A stretch of DNA of 64,000 nucleotides, from positions 36,670,501 through 36,734,500 of the forward strand of contig NC_133157.1 in NCBI RefSeq assembly GCF_040802235.1, written 5' to 3'. Origin of the DNA: Manis javanica. Taxonomy: Eukaryota; Chordata; Mammalia; Pholidota; Manidae. Each line of letters opens with the position of its first letter. The first letter of the stretch is position 1. Both the position numbers and the translations under genes were made by a program. The notes beneath the pieces were generated by a model that was not told the origin of the DNA, ran no database searches, and saw only the letters and a program-made list of their open reading frames with translations. This document shows positions 39,601 to 46,573 of this stretch, in pieces.

Positions 39601-42600
39601 GCAGCATGAACACAGCGACCAGCCTCTGCCTGGGGGGGACCGCTGCGAGTGCCCCCAGCAGCAGTAGCAGGGCCATGCCCTTGGCGACCTCAGGTGTGTG
39701 CCCCGGAGACCTTCCTGCTCCCCGCCAGCCCCTCGGGTGCATGCCTGGCTTCCCAGGAAGAGTGCCCAGAAGAGGCTGCAGGGCATGGGGGTGGGGGGGC
39801 AGCCACGCTCCTCAGAAGACCCTTGTCTCCCTGCAGCCCCAGCCAGCATTGCACACTTGTGCTCTTTGTTGCACTGACCTTCCGAGTGCCGAGGGTGGGG
39901 ATGGGTGTGAGTTGGTGTCTGGGTAGGCTCCCTTCCAGCAGGATTCCCACAGCCTTTGTGCTCCCAGCTCCCTAATCTTTTCAGTCTTCATTCATCTCTG
40001 GAGCTGAGATGACATAGTGACATGGAGGGGCCGAAGAGCAGCTGGTGTGGGCTCCTTTTGGCCACTTTGTGTGGCTGATTACCCATCAGCCAGACCTGGG
40101 CACTCTGTGTGGGCCAAGCAAACTGGCTTGGTAGAAACTACTAAAAGCCTACCCCTCTCCTGGCCCTACCAGACCTTTCTTTTGTCCTGAGGAGGCAGAT
40201 GTTCCTTTGGTTCAAGTTTGCGCAATGCAGTGTGACCAGGAGTGGACAGGGGGCGCTGTTTCTTCTGTCTGGCCATAGACCCCTCTGACGTAGAAACAGC
40301 CTGAAAGTGGTGACACATGCTTTCTGTCTTCCTCACCTCCTGATGTGGCCCTCTGTGTCTGAGCTGTTGCCCTCCCTTCTTGGCCATGGCCCTATCTGGG
40401 GCAGCCCTGTGACAGTGAGCTCAACAGCACTGTCTCCCACTGTAGTAGCTGAGGCATCTCCTTTGCAGTGTTGATTCAACTCTGTTTGATTTGTACCTTT
40501 CCAGGCAAAGCTCCCCCTAACCTGCCCCAGGGGGTGCCTCCACTGCTGCACAGCCAGTACCTCGTGGGGCCTGGCGGACTGCTGCCTGCCTACCCGGTGA
40601 GCACATGGCGGGGCCCCTGCCCACCTGGCAGGGTCTGGCGAGGTGGCCCCCAGGTGCTGCTGCCCCTTGCCTGAGCCTGCCTCTGCCACTTGCACCCTGG
40701 TGTTTCAACCCCATCTAGGCTCCATCAGGGCAGCTGACCCAGGTCCCCTTCCTGCCTGTGTCTTTTTTCTCTAACTTTGTTTTGGGACCCTGACATGGGC
40801 CTGGGCTCCCCGGGGGATGGTGTGGGGTCCCTAACACCCTGTTTGGCCCTCATGCAGATCTATGGCTATGACGAGCTCCAGATGCTGCAGTCACGGCTGC
40901 CAGTGGTGAGTGGGATGTGGTGGGAGGGGATTCAGGCTCGTTGACATGTCCCTCCTCCCTTAGTCTTGGTTGCCACCCTGCGTGGCCTTAAGAACACTTG
41001 GCCCAATGATCTCCCTCAGCATGGCAGCTGAGAAAGCTGCTTCTGTTTTGTGCTTATTTGTGGTGTGCTTGGGCACATGGAGTGTCCTGTGCTCATCCCT
41101 GGGCTACCTAAAGACCCTTAGGATATAGAACCCAAGAGGGCTGCCTCCTACTAAATGTGGGTCCTTCTTTTCCTGCAGCTGCACTCCTTTGTTTAAAAGA
41201 AAAAAAAAAGACCGTGTGACATAAGATACAGGGTTGCTTGACTGCCCCTGGAGTTTTCATAGTTTTTGCCTTCAAAGTGCCGTTCAGTGTCTTCTCCCTG
41301 TGAAGTGGCCATGGGTGGTGTTTGTGCTGACAGCATTGAACTCCCCTTCTGGGTCTGGCCTGACCTCACTTGTTTGCAAGGCCTCAGGGTCTTGGTCTCA
41401 CTCTGAGGCCAGGACTGCCCTTTATCCTGACCGTTGCTCCCTGAGGGAGGCCCTGGGCCTTCCCTGGGATGACCCCATGAACAGCCACAGGAGGGCTGCT
41501 GGAGGCATGCTCCCTTCCTGATGGCGCCGCCGCCGCCTCAGTCCGGTAATTCCAAGACTCTGGATCCTTTTCAGCAGCCCAGGACATCGTTCACTGTGTT
41601 GGGGAGTAAAAAACTCTTTGGACAGCAGTGTCCCCTCCACTGGATGTGTTCTTCCTTATTCCCTAAAGAAGAGGTGCTCTCTCCAGTGGGTGTCTCTCCT
41701 CAGACTCCTCCCCATGGCCGTTGCTTCCTCTGCCACAAAGAGCTGAGGAAGCTGCAGGCATCACCCCACTTCCCAGGCCCAGTGGCTGTAGCTCTTGTCT
41801 CTCAGATCAGGAGATTTCTTCTCAGTCTGCTGAGGTATTTCTGAGGCAGAGGCTGGTACCTGGGTGGCTCGCTCTCTCTGTGCAGAGCAGCAGCCCATCC
41901 CCCTGCTGCCCAAAGGCCTGCTGGACCATCTAGCTGCTACCTGTGTCCCCAGTGGGCCCAGAAAGGATGTTGAAGACATGATAACAAATTTCTAGAGCTG
42001 TGGACATTAGTTCTCTGGGGATACCTGAGCCTTCTGGCTTTGGGGGAACTGGAAGTAGCACTGTGAGTGCCCCCCCCCCGGCCCCACCCCCAATCCCAGT
42101 CACCTTGTAGCCACCTGGTCCAGGAGCCCTGGGCATCTGAGATGGAGCGCAGGAGGTGGCCCCGAGGGAGTCTGCTCCTGTGTTCTGGGTGGGTCCCAGG
42201 AGTATCTTGTTGGGATCCTGGCCCTGGGAGTCATCCTGCCTCATACACCTTTTATCATTTTGTGCGTTGGAGGAAGTAATCTCTGAGCCTACCTTTTGAG
42301 GTACATTGCTTCCATTTTCCCCTTTGGCCATTTATTAGCTTGCTACTTTTGTACCTAGTTCCAGCTTTCCTGTGAAAGCGCTCCCCTCCTAGGCTTTCGG
42401 TAGGCCAGGCCTGTCCCTGGTGTGTTTTTCTTGGCTCTGCTTTCCTAGTCCTGCCACCTCCTGGGGTTCTGGCTGACGGTGCTGTGAGTTTCCCAGAGGT
42501 TAACCTGCAGAAGCTGAAGGAGGCTGAATTCCTTACAAGGATGGCTCCTGTCGGGCTGTGTGTTGCCCATGAGGAAAGCAGGGGCTTTCCTTTGTCTCAG

Positions 42601-44871
42601 AGGCCAGGGTGCAGAGCCCTGGGTGGCAGGGCCAGGCTGGGCAGGCCTCCACTTCTCCACAGAGCTCCACTGTGAGTTGCCCTGTTGGCTTCCCCTCCTG
42701 CGCCAGCTCTGCTGCAGTGGCCATGCTGCCAGGACAGAGATGGTGCTGAGGTCTACCCTGACCTGTTAAACCCTTTAGGTACTTCCTGTCCTGCTGGCTC
42801 CTTTTTAGGTTTCCAGCATCCAGTCAACTTACCTAGTTGTTCTTCAGAGCCTCTCACATAGAAACAGCCAGTACAGTTGGTTCAGCCTGTGGCATTTACT
42901 GCTGTCCGTCTGTGTGAGGCTGAGGAATGAATGCCACATTGCTGCATCCACTGGGCACCATTTACTTTGACTTTTCCCTGAGTGCTACCCTCTGGAGGTA
43001 TGCACCTGCTGTCTCCTCAGGCCAGCTGGTCCCAGGGGGTGGCACTGCCTGGAGCGCCCGTGCTGCCCTCGTTATGGGAGTAGGTGAGGCCGCCTGGCTG
43101 ACTGAGCCTCCCTGGTCTCCCCTAGGATTACTATGGAATCCCCTTTGCTACGCCCACAGCCCTTGCCAGCCGAGATGGGAGCCTAGCTAATAACCCATAT
43201 TCAGGTGAGTCTGCTTGGGGTGAGGAGTGGGGTGGCGTGGGACTAGCCTGTAGCAAATCCCAGGAGTCGAAACAGGAGCAAAAGGGCTGAGAGAGGCAGG
43301 CTGGCTTCCCATTGTTGAGCTGGCAGCCAGACCTGTTCTGGTTGCCAGAGCCAGTCTGGCATTTTTCCTGGGGGGAGAAGAGGCAGTGCCTGGAGTCAGT
43401 GCTCCCCTTCTAGGTGATGTCACAAAGTTTGGCCGAGGTGATTCTGCATCCCCTGCGCCCACCACCACACTGGCTCAGCCACAGCAGAGCCAGTCCCAGG
43501 CCCATCACACAGCCCAGCAGCCCTTTCTGAATCCTGCGCTCCCACCTGGCTACAGCTATACTGGCCTCCCATACTACACAGGCGTGCCCAGTGCCTTCCA
43601 ATATGGGCCCACCGTGTTTGTGAGTATTTTGCGGGGGAGTTCTTCCAGCTCCAGGAGGTAGCAGCAGGGGGGCAGGGACATGGCCCACTCAGGCTCACCT
43701 GGCCTTCAGGAGTGTGTGAGGCTGGGGGCAAGGTTACTTTCCCATTGCTTTTTTAAAAACTCCAGCATGTGTTGCACTAATGAACACAGGTCCCTTATGG
43801 TTGTACCACCTGCTGCTTGAGGCTAAGCCAGGGATACCTGACCTGCTCCCCAGCTCTGCTCCTCCACTAATGCCTGTCCCACTGGCCCTACAGGTCCCTC
43901 CAGCCTCAGCCAAGCAGCACGGAGTGAACCTCAGCGTGCCCCCTGCCCCTTTCCAGCAGGCCGGCGGTTACGGGCAGCATGGCTACAGCACTGGTGAGGG
44001 GTGCCCCCAGCGTGCAGAGGGGTGGCCAGGAAAGGCATGACTAGCTCATGCTGCCTCTTGTCCCCCACCACACTAGGTTATGATGACCTGACCCAGGGGA
44101 CGGCAGCGGGAGACTATACCAAGGGCGGCTACAGCGGGTCTTCGCAAGCACAAAACAAGTCTGCAGGTTCTGGGCCTGGCAAAGGTAGCGTCTCCCCGCT
44201 CCCCTCTACCTGCCAGGATCGAGGCCCAGTGTAACTGTGTGTCACCCCGAGTCTCTCGCAGCAAGGCTACCCCAGTGTCCTTGGAGGCGGGGGAGGCTGG
44301 AGCTGGGCCCCGCTGCCGTGGAAACAACCACTTTGCCTCCTAGGAGTGTCCGTGTCTTCAAGCGCCGCTGGCCTACCTGACATGACTGGTTCTATCTACA
44401 AGACAACTCAGGTGCGGGGAAGACAAGGCGGGTGGGAGGCTGGGGGGTGTGCAGTCCTCACTGTTGTCTGGCCCTCACCCTTGTCTCTTTACCCTGCAGA
44501 CTTTTGACAAGCAGGCATTTCACGCAGGGACTCCTCCACCATTCAGCCTGCCTTCGGCCTTGGGCTCCACTGGCCCCCTGGCTCCTGGAGCAGCGCCAGG
44601 TTATGCACCCCCACCGTTTTTGCACATCCTGCCTGCCCACCAGCAGCCTCACTCACAGCTGTTACACCACCACCTTCCACAGGATGCCCAGGTGAGGACA
44701 GAGAGGGAGGCAGCCACCCTGCCCTGCATTGGGGGTTCTGCTACAGCCTTGACAGCCTTCTCTCCTCCCCACCAGAGTGGCTCGGGTCAGCGCAGCCAGC
44801 CCAGCTCCCTGCAGCCCAAGTCGCAAGCCTCCAAACCAGCCTATGGCAGCTCTCCATACTGGACAAACTGA
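12539..44871 (+). CDS. UBAP2: UBAP2, 3' part of the spliced gene (19 exons, 867 residues to stop)
   Basis: UBAP2 is a cytoplasmic, RNA-granule-associated relative of UBAP2L and insect Lingerer. Family work links it to stress granules and to ubiquitin-dependent turnover, including RNA polymerase II. The 19 exons listed separately join in phase through GT-AG sites and sum to 2604 nt with one stop at 44869-44871. The encoded part is Ser/Thr/Pro/Gln-rich and disordered-looking. It has the conserved UBAP2/Lingerer block ([16 protein letters not shown]) at about residues 237-280 of this partial protein and a Tyr/Gly/Pro-rich C-terminal third ending YWTN. The UBA domain and RGG region expected at the N terminus are off the left edge. 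The close relative UBAP2L was considered, but exon content and the neighbouring UBE2R2 favour UBAP2. Exons were placed by eye against remembered human protein. Confidence 0.96.
12796..12901 (-). pseudogene. U6 snRNA pseudogene
   Basis: The minus strand matches U6 snRNA almost end to end, with landmarks AAAATTGGAAC, AGAGAAGATTAGCATGGCC and GGAACGC-type 3' sequence ending in a T-run. There are about ten differences, including GCTTCCACAGCAC in place of the GCTTCGGCAGCAC 5' part. Such retrotransposed copies are common in mammals. No upstream Pol III distal or proximal element was recognised, so it is called a pseudogene. Confidence 0.9.
13229..13435 (-). mobile_element. L1 3' UTR fragment
   Basis: A T-run and TTATTAAAGTATCATTGAT are followed by the L1 3' UTR landmarks CCATATTATCAAGTCC, CCATTGCAGTCACTGT and AGTAAGATGCTGTAGAGTC. 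The same order occurs at the 3' end of L1 D near 16670-16870. It is a short 5'-truncated insertion in a UBAP2 intron. Confidence 0.85.
13436..15041 (+). other. UBAP2 intron, unique-looking sequence
   Basis: AT-rich intron with no coding signal. A small tandem duplication of ACTTGTAGGAATATTTAT-type sequence is at about 14537-14582. Nothing else is recognised. Confidence 0.6.
15042..15231 (+). CDS. UBAP2: UBAP2 exon
   Basis: It completes the Ser codon split from the previous exon and reads [18 protein letters not shown], then [20 protein letters not shown], ending in phase 0 at a GTAACT donor. The [12 protein letters not shown] stretch is characteristic of UBAP2. The acceptor is TTTGCTCAG. Confidence 0.96.
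15232..16652 (+). other. UBAP2 intron, unique-looking sequence
   Basis: The sequence between the 15042-15231 exon and L1 D shows no repeat family or coding signal that I recognise. The open frame that continues past the exon to 15444 is intronic read-through. Confidence 0.6.
16653..16666. repeat. Left target-site duplication of L1 D
   Basis: GAGCACTTGTATTT, matching GAGTACTTGTATTT at 22878-22891 at 13 of 14 positions. It lies directly before the T-rich 3' end of L1 D. Confidence 0.88.
17019..20828 (-). pseudogene. L1 D ORF2 remnant
   Basis: About 3.8 kb with frameshifts. The endonuclease start reads [20 protein letters not shown] and [13 protein letters not shown] near 20640-20770. The RT active-site segment reads [13 protein letters not shown] near 18735-18775, a conservative change of FADD to FVDD. 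A long intact block with [20 protein letters not shown] is at 18049-18531. The frame ends LICGV-like at 17019-17021. Confidence 0.9.
21105..21860 (-). pseudogene. L1 D ORF1 remnant (approximate limits)
   Basis: The region corresponds by position and sequence to ORF1 of L1 B; shared stretches include TTTAAATGATAATCTTGCTG and CTTCTGGCCTGTAAGGTTTC. No frame longer than about 60 codons remains, so ORF1 is heavily decayed. Confidence 0.7.
22878..22891. repeat. Right target-site duplication of L1 D
   Basis: GAGTACTTGTATTT directly follows the L1 5' end. It differs at one position from the left copy at 16653-16666. Confidence 0.88.
22892..24218 (+). other. UBAP2 intron, unique-looking sequence
   Basis: Intronic sequence between L1 D and the 24219 exon. 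No repeat family or coding signal was recognised. Confidence 0.6.
24219..24432 (+). CDS. UBAP2: UBAP2 exon
   Basis: It encodes [16 protein letters not shown], then [13 protein letters not shown] and [17 protein letters not shown]. The exon starts in phase 0 after CTTTAAAG and ends one base into an Asp codon at GGTAAGTA. The GFGELAP and [13 protein letters not shown] stretches are UBAP2/UBAP2L hallmarks. Confidence 0.97.
25526..25705. mobile_element. hAT-type nonautonomous DNA transposon copy
   Basis: The copy begins GGACTGGCAAACTTTC and ends AAAGATTGCCAACCTCTG. It contains AATAAAATTTTATTGGAACA and GCAGAGTTGAGTAGCTGC. These are landmarks of a common mammalian hAT (MER1/Charlie-type) element. 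The exact subfamily name is from memory and uncertain. Confidence 0.7.
25740..26700 (+). mobile_element. Old L1/HAL1-type remnant
   Basis: Diverged sense-strand LINE sequence resembling the 3' part of ORF2 and 3' UTR. Landmarks are AAAATGAAGCTGGATCCCTA, AGAAAACATAGGAAGAT and GACAGAGGGCTAACTTCC, with GGTAGAAGGGTGATTTGTA-type sequence at the end. It is much more diverged than L1 A-E. Limits are approximate. Confidence 0.65.
26701..27082 (+). other. UBAP2 intron before the 27083 exon
   Basis: No repeat or gene was recognised. The pyrimidine-rich stretch TTTTTTTTACTCTCCCACTC near 27048-27067 is the polypyrimidine region of the acceptor. Confidence 0.6.
27083..27357 (+). CDS. UBAP2: UBAP2 exon
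   Basis: The largest coding exon in the window. It encodes [19 protein letters not shown], a Pro-rich linker, [18 protein letters not shown] and the basic stretch [15 protein letters not shown]. It ends in phase 0 before GTAGGT. The basic stretch leads directly into the conserved UBAP2/Lingerer block in the next exon. Confidence 0.97.
27358..27935 (+). other. UBAP2 intron
   Basis: Intron of 578 bp with a pyrimidine-rich middle part near 27720-27800. No repeat family was recognised. Confidence 0.6.
27936..28105 (+). CDS. UBAP2: UBAP2 exon with the conserved UBAP2/Lingerer block
   Basis: It begins [20 protein letters not shown] and continues [16 protein letters not shown], the best conserved motif of the UBAP2/UBAP2L/Lingerer family (Pfam DUF3697 from memory). 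Phase is 0 at the start and two bases into a Ser codon at the GTACTC donor. Within UBAP2L this region is implicated in protein contacts; the same role here is inferred. Confidence 0.97.
28226..28638 (-). mobile_element. Old L1 (L1M-type) 3' fragment
   Basis: Diverged antisense L1 with CCTGGCAACCAATAATCTA, GACATTTTATACAACTAGAG and TTGATGGACATTTGGGCTAT. These match the reversed end of ORF2 and the 3' UTR of ancient mammalian L1. Confidence 0.75.
28641..28959 (-). mobile_element. MER2 DNA transposon copy (Tc1/mariner type)
   Basis: The termini GTTGACCCTCAGACAACATG and GTTGTTCAAGTGCCAGCTTA are the inverted ends of MER2, with GGGTTTGAACTGTGTGGAT inside. It directly follows the old L1 fragment, with TA-rich sequence at the junction. 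Confidence 0.82.
28960..29485 (+). other. UBAP2 intron
   Basis: Some sequence near 28980-29130 (ATGGACTATTT, TTTGCCAATGC) could continue old L1, but the match is too weak to call. Nothing else was recognised. Confidence 0.5.
29486..29696 (+). CDS. UBAP2: UBAP2 exon
   Basis: It completes a Ser codon and reads [20 protein letters not shown], then Ser/Thr-rich sequence and [17 protein letters not shown], ending SESAPGTVM in phase 0 at GTAAGG. Almost half of the residues are Ser or Thr, as expected for this disordered part of the family. Confidence 0.96.
29697..30275 (+). other. UBAP2 intron
   Basis: No repeat or gene recognised. The frame that runs on from the exon to 29831 is intronic. Confidence 0.6.
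30276..30291. repeat. Left copy of a 16 bp direct repeat
   Basis: AAAAGGTTAACTAAGG, identical to 30330-30345. It probably represents a target-site duplication around the 38 bp insert described next. Confidence 0.85.
30292..30329 (+). mobile_element. Very short L1-like insertion (38 bp)
   Basis: The insert contains ATTGTAGATCAATGATAAC followed by an A-rich end (AAAAGAAAAAAGA), and is flanked by perfect 16 bp direct repeats. The core resembles the extreme 3' end of the window's L1 (for example ATCAATGATGATACTTTAAT near 56257-56276). It fits an extremely 5'-truncated L1 insertion. Confidence 0.7.
30330..30345. repeat. Right copy of a 16 bp direct repeat
   Basis: AAAAGGTTAACTAAGG, a perfect copy of 30276-30291. 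Confidence 0.85.
30346..32047 (+). other. UBAP2 intron
   Basis: AT-rich intron. A stretch near 30560-30790 (AAATCCCTGCC, TTGGCTTCCCATATTACAG) could be a decayed L2 copy, but I cannot support it firmly. No coding signal was seen. Confidence 0.5.
32048..32087 (+). CDS. UBAP2: UBAP2 40-nt microexon
   Basis: This 40 nt exon encodes [13 protein letters not shown] plus one base of a Thr codon, between TTATAG and GTAAGT. The length is not a multiple of three, so skipping it would shift the reading frame. The human protein has a matching NGHGGG segment at this place. Confidence 0.92.
32088..34548 (+). other. UBAP2 intron with a small (TA)n tract
   Basis: No recognised gene or repeat family apart from a TA dinucleotide tract at about 34438-34457. 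The short frames here are not supported by codon use or splice context. Confidence 0.6.
34438..34457. repeat. (TA)n microsatellite
   Basis: About ten TA repeats in a UBAP2 intron, roughly 90 bp before the 34549 exon. Confidence 0.9.
34549..34732 (+). CDS. UBAP2: UBAP2 exon
   Basis: It encodes [20 protein letters not shown], then [19 protein letters not shown] and [12 protein letters not shown], starting after TTCTTACAG and ending two bases into a Ser codon before GTATGG. Relative to the human protein as I remember it, the exon carries extra residues near its start and between SQHT and GDL. Confidence 0.93.
34733..35629 (+). other. UBAP2 intron
   Basis: GC-richer intron without recognisable repeats or RNA genes. 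The overlapping open frames on both strands reflect GC-rich composition. Confidence 0.6.
35630..35696 (+). CDS. UBAP2: UBAP2 exon
   Basis: This 67 nt exon encodes [20 protein letters not shown] followed by HT, in phase 0 at its GTAAGT donor. The acceptor is GTCTTCTAG. It is Ser-rich and matches the SSHQSSLS...STSHT part of UBAP2. Confidence 0.93.
35697..39497 (+). other. UBAP2 intron (3.8 kb)
   Basis: Mostly unique-looking sequence with one old L1 fragment at about 37555-38095. No additional exon was found: the reading phase already matches between the 35630-35696 and 39498-39693 exons. Confidence 0.6.
37555..38095 (-). mobile_element. Old L1 fragment
   Basis: Diverged antisense L1-like sequence with AAATTGCCAAATTGCTCTGC, GAGGTTGAACATCTTTT and GCTGTCAGGTCCTTGG. 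These correspond to reversed ORF2 C-terminal and 3' UTR sequence of ancient L1. Limits are approximate. Confidence 0.6.
39498..39693 (+). CDS. UBAP2: UBAP2 exon, Ala/Ser-rich
   Basis: It encodes [17 protein letters not shown], an Ala/Ser tract, and [17 protein letters not shown], ending one base into a Gly codon at GTGTGT. Composition is low-complexity Ala/Ser and GC-rich. [11 protein letters not shown] is the recognisable anchor to UBAP2. Confidence 0.94.
39694..40504 (+). other. UBAP2 intron
   Basis: GC-rich intron of 811 bp with no recognised repeat. Long open frames continue from the exon but pass through the donor GTGTGTGC and are not coding. Confidence 0.6.
40505..40596 (+). CDS. UBAP2: UBAP2 exon
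   Basis: It encodes [20 protein letters not shown] and [10 protein letters not shown], ending in phase 0 at GTGAGC. This Pro/Gly-rich stretch is strongly conserved between UBAP2 and UBAP2L. Confidence 0.97.
40858..40905 (+). CDS. UBAP2: UBAP2 48-nt exon
   Basis: This 48 nt exon encodes [16 protein letters not shown]. It is in phase 0 at both ends, so it could be skipped without a frameshift. The [12 protein letters not shown] motif is shared by UBAP2 and UBAP2L. Confidence 0.97.
40906..43125 (+). other. UBAP2 intron
   Basis: GC-rich 2.2 kb intron. It includes an A-rich stretch near 41200 and a short GCC run (GGCGCCGCCGCCGCC) at 41523-41537. No exon is needed to keep phase and none was seen. 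Confidence 0.6.
43126..43204 (+). CDS. UBAP2: UBAP2 exon
   Basis: It encodes [20 protein letters not shown] and ANNPYS plus one base of Gly, between CTCCCCTAG and GTGAGT. It matches the DYYGIPFA...NNPY segment of UBAP2. Confidence 0.97.
43414..43619 (+). CDS. UBAP2: UBAP2 exon
   Basis: It encodes [15 protein letters not shown], a Gln/Ser/His-rich linker, and [19 protein letters not shown], ending TVF in phase 0 at GTGAGT. Tyr-rich low-complexity sequence like this is typical of RNA-granule proteins; that role is inference here. Confidence 0.97.
43894..43993 (+). CDS. UBAP2: UBAP2 exon
   Basis: It encodes [20 protein letters not shown] followed by [13 protein letters not shown] and one base of Gly. 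The intron after it is only 83 bp. Confidence 0.97.
44077..44184 (+). CDS. UBAP2: UBAP2 exon
   Basis: It encodes [20 protein letters not shown] and [15 protein letters not shown], Gly/Tyr/Ser-rich, ending one base into a Gly codon at GTAGCG. The match to UBAP2 is near identical over its length. Confidence 0.97.
44344..44411 (+). CDS. UBAP2: UBAP2 exon
   Basis: It completes a Gly codon and encodes [20 protein letters not shown] followed by TQ, in phase 0 at GTGCGG. The acceptor is CTCCTAG. The LPDMTGS motif is family-specific. Confidence 0.96.
44500..44691 (+). CDS. UBAP2: UBAP2 exon
   Basis: It encodes [20 protein letters not shown], a Gly/Ala/Pro linker, [19 protein letters not shown] and HHHLPQDAQ. 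Phase is 0 at both ends. [14 protein letters not shown] and the His/Gln/Pro-rich end are hallmarks of the family's C terminus. Confidence 0.98.
44776..44871 (+). CDS. UBAP2: UBAP2 terminal coding exon
   Basis: It encodes [20 protein letters not shown] and [11 protein letters not shown], followed by TGA at 44869-44871. The intron before it is 84 bp. The C-terminal PAYG.SPYWTN matches UBAP2 exactly apart from one residue. Confidence 0.98.
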   Translation, partial: SGSGQRSQPSSLQPKSQASKPAYGSSPYWTN

Positions 44872-45745
44872 ACCCAGAAGAGGGGTGGGCAGGGGCAGGA
44901 CTGACTAGCCTGGGCAGAAGCAAACACATGGATCCCATTTCTGGAGCCCAGCACCTTTTCTAGAATACCTGAGACATGTAACTGTGTCATCCGAGCCTCT
45001 AATGGGGAGCCTGCCTCCCAGACTTGCATTGTATGTAATGTATTTATGTATGTATTTGTAAATGTGGTGGAAATCTTGGGGAAGTGGGGCGCAGCTGCTA
45101 CTCTTAGGTCTGCTCTCCTCACTCAAGCCCTTTCTTGCTGTAGCAAAATAAGCCCCCCTCCTGACTGGCCTCCAGGCTTTCTGTGCAGCCCCCCACCCCG
45201 CACACACTGGCCAAGAGGCTGCTGGGGGCAGTGTCTGGAAGGGCTGGTTTAAGACAGTCTAGGTATTGGGGTCAGATACCAATGAAGAATCACGACTTAT
45301 CTCAAGTCTTTTGTAAACCGTTATTTGAGTTTACTTCCCTGTAACTACTTTACCCTTCTTTTTTTGAAACTGGACCTTCTTCATGTTCTCCTCCTGCCAA
45401 ATCTTGATCTGGGAATAGCAGAGATAAGCCCACCCCACCCCCACCCACATGAAAGTGGCACCTGTCTGTCTTCACATGGAGCAGGGGCTTCTGCTTCTGG
45501 TCTAGTCCCCAGAGACATGCCTTCCTCTGGCTGACTTTTTAAAATAATCTGAATTTGCACTGAGAGATGTTCAGCCAGTTGGCTCTCCTTAAAAAAAAGA
45601 GAATCAAAGATATGTTGTCATCTCAATGAGAGCACATCTCCAAGCAAAGACTCTCCTCCAGTTGTCCTGAACCAGGTGGGCATCTGTTTCAGGGGTTTTC
45701 TTTTTAGCCCAAACTCCACCTAATAAAGTTCTGAGAGCATGCACG
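44872..45745 (+). other. UBAP2: UBAP2 3' UTR (approximate end)
   Basis: The untranslated region follows the stop and runs to about 15-20 bp past the AATAAA at 45722-45727. It includes an AT-rich stretch near 45030-45065 with ATGTATTTATGTATGTATT-like sequence. A length of about 870 nt agrees with the moderate 3' UTR expected for this gene. The exact cleavage site is inferred. Confidence 0.75.
45722..45727 (+). terminator. UBAP2: UBAP2 polyadenylation signal AATAAA
   Basis: A canonical AATAAA is followed about 30 bp later by GT-rich sequence (TTGAGTGTTGTGATG), the usual downstream element. It is the first AATAAA in a plausible position after the stop. A later AAATAAAC near 46641 is a weaker alternative. 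Confidence 0.7.
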
Positions 45746-46539
45746 GTCTTGAGTGTTGTGATGAAGAAGGGATAGCTCAGGGCAGTAGCTGTCTTCGTTA
45801 TCATTCCAGGCACCCTGGACTTCCTAGAGTTGAAGCAGCTCTCACGTGGTCACACTGCTGACAGTGGCTGTGTGGGCTTAAATCGTGTTCCTTTCTTTGC
45901 TTGGCCCCAGTCAGCACACAGGGGATGAAAAGGTAAATGATGTGGCTGGAGACAATCCCTCGCCACAGAGCAAGGTCAGTGTGTATCAAAGCTGTTTTTC
46001 TGACAACTCCATACAGAGGAAATAAGGCAGTCTTTCTTGGTCAACAGGAATACGAGGGCAGGGTGGTTTCTTTTCCACCTGTCAGCTGACTTTAAAATCT
46101 GGAGCAAAGTAGGAACTAAGAACATAGCTCTAGGCCTGAGGGCGAAGAAATTTGAACAGCTAAACCTCTCCTTTGTTCTTCATCAGCCAAATACACTCTC
46201 AAGACTGATAGTCAAAGGCTGTGGTGGGATAAATGGCCAGTGAGTTAGGGCGGTTGTGAAGTAGGGAAGTGGGTCCTGGGGCACATTGCTCCACAAAGTT
46301 TCAAGCAACCATTCACATGGGATTGGGAGTCCAGTCCAGCTCCTTACTCCTGCTGTGTGTGTGTGTGTGTGTGTCACAACGGTTTTCCAACCTGGTATGT
46401 ACTATACGGCCTAGTGTGTGTGTGTGTCACAACGGTTTTCCAACCTGGTATGTACTATACGGCCTAGTGTGTGTGTGTGTGTGTGTGTCACAACGGTTTT
46501 CCAACGTGTGTGTGTGTGTGTGTGTCACAACGGTTTTCC

Positions 46540-46573
<34 letters not shown>

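Noticed and set aside
39345..39926. A 193-codon open frame on the + strand
   Set aside because: It is the 39498-39693 UBAP2 exon extended into both introns by chance in GC-rich sequence. Splice sites and phase define the real exon.
41521..41544. ATGGCGCCGCCGCCGCC, which looks like a start codon and Ala/Pro-rich N terminus at a CpG promoter
   Set aside because: It is an isolated GCC run inside a UBAP2 intron. No surrounding CpG island or spliced continuation was seen.
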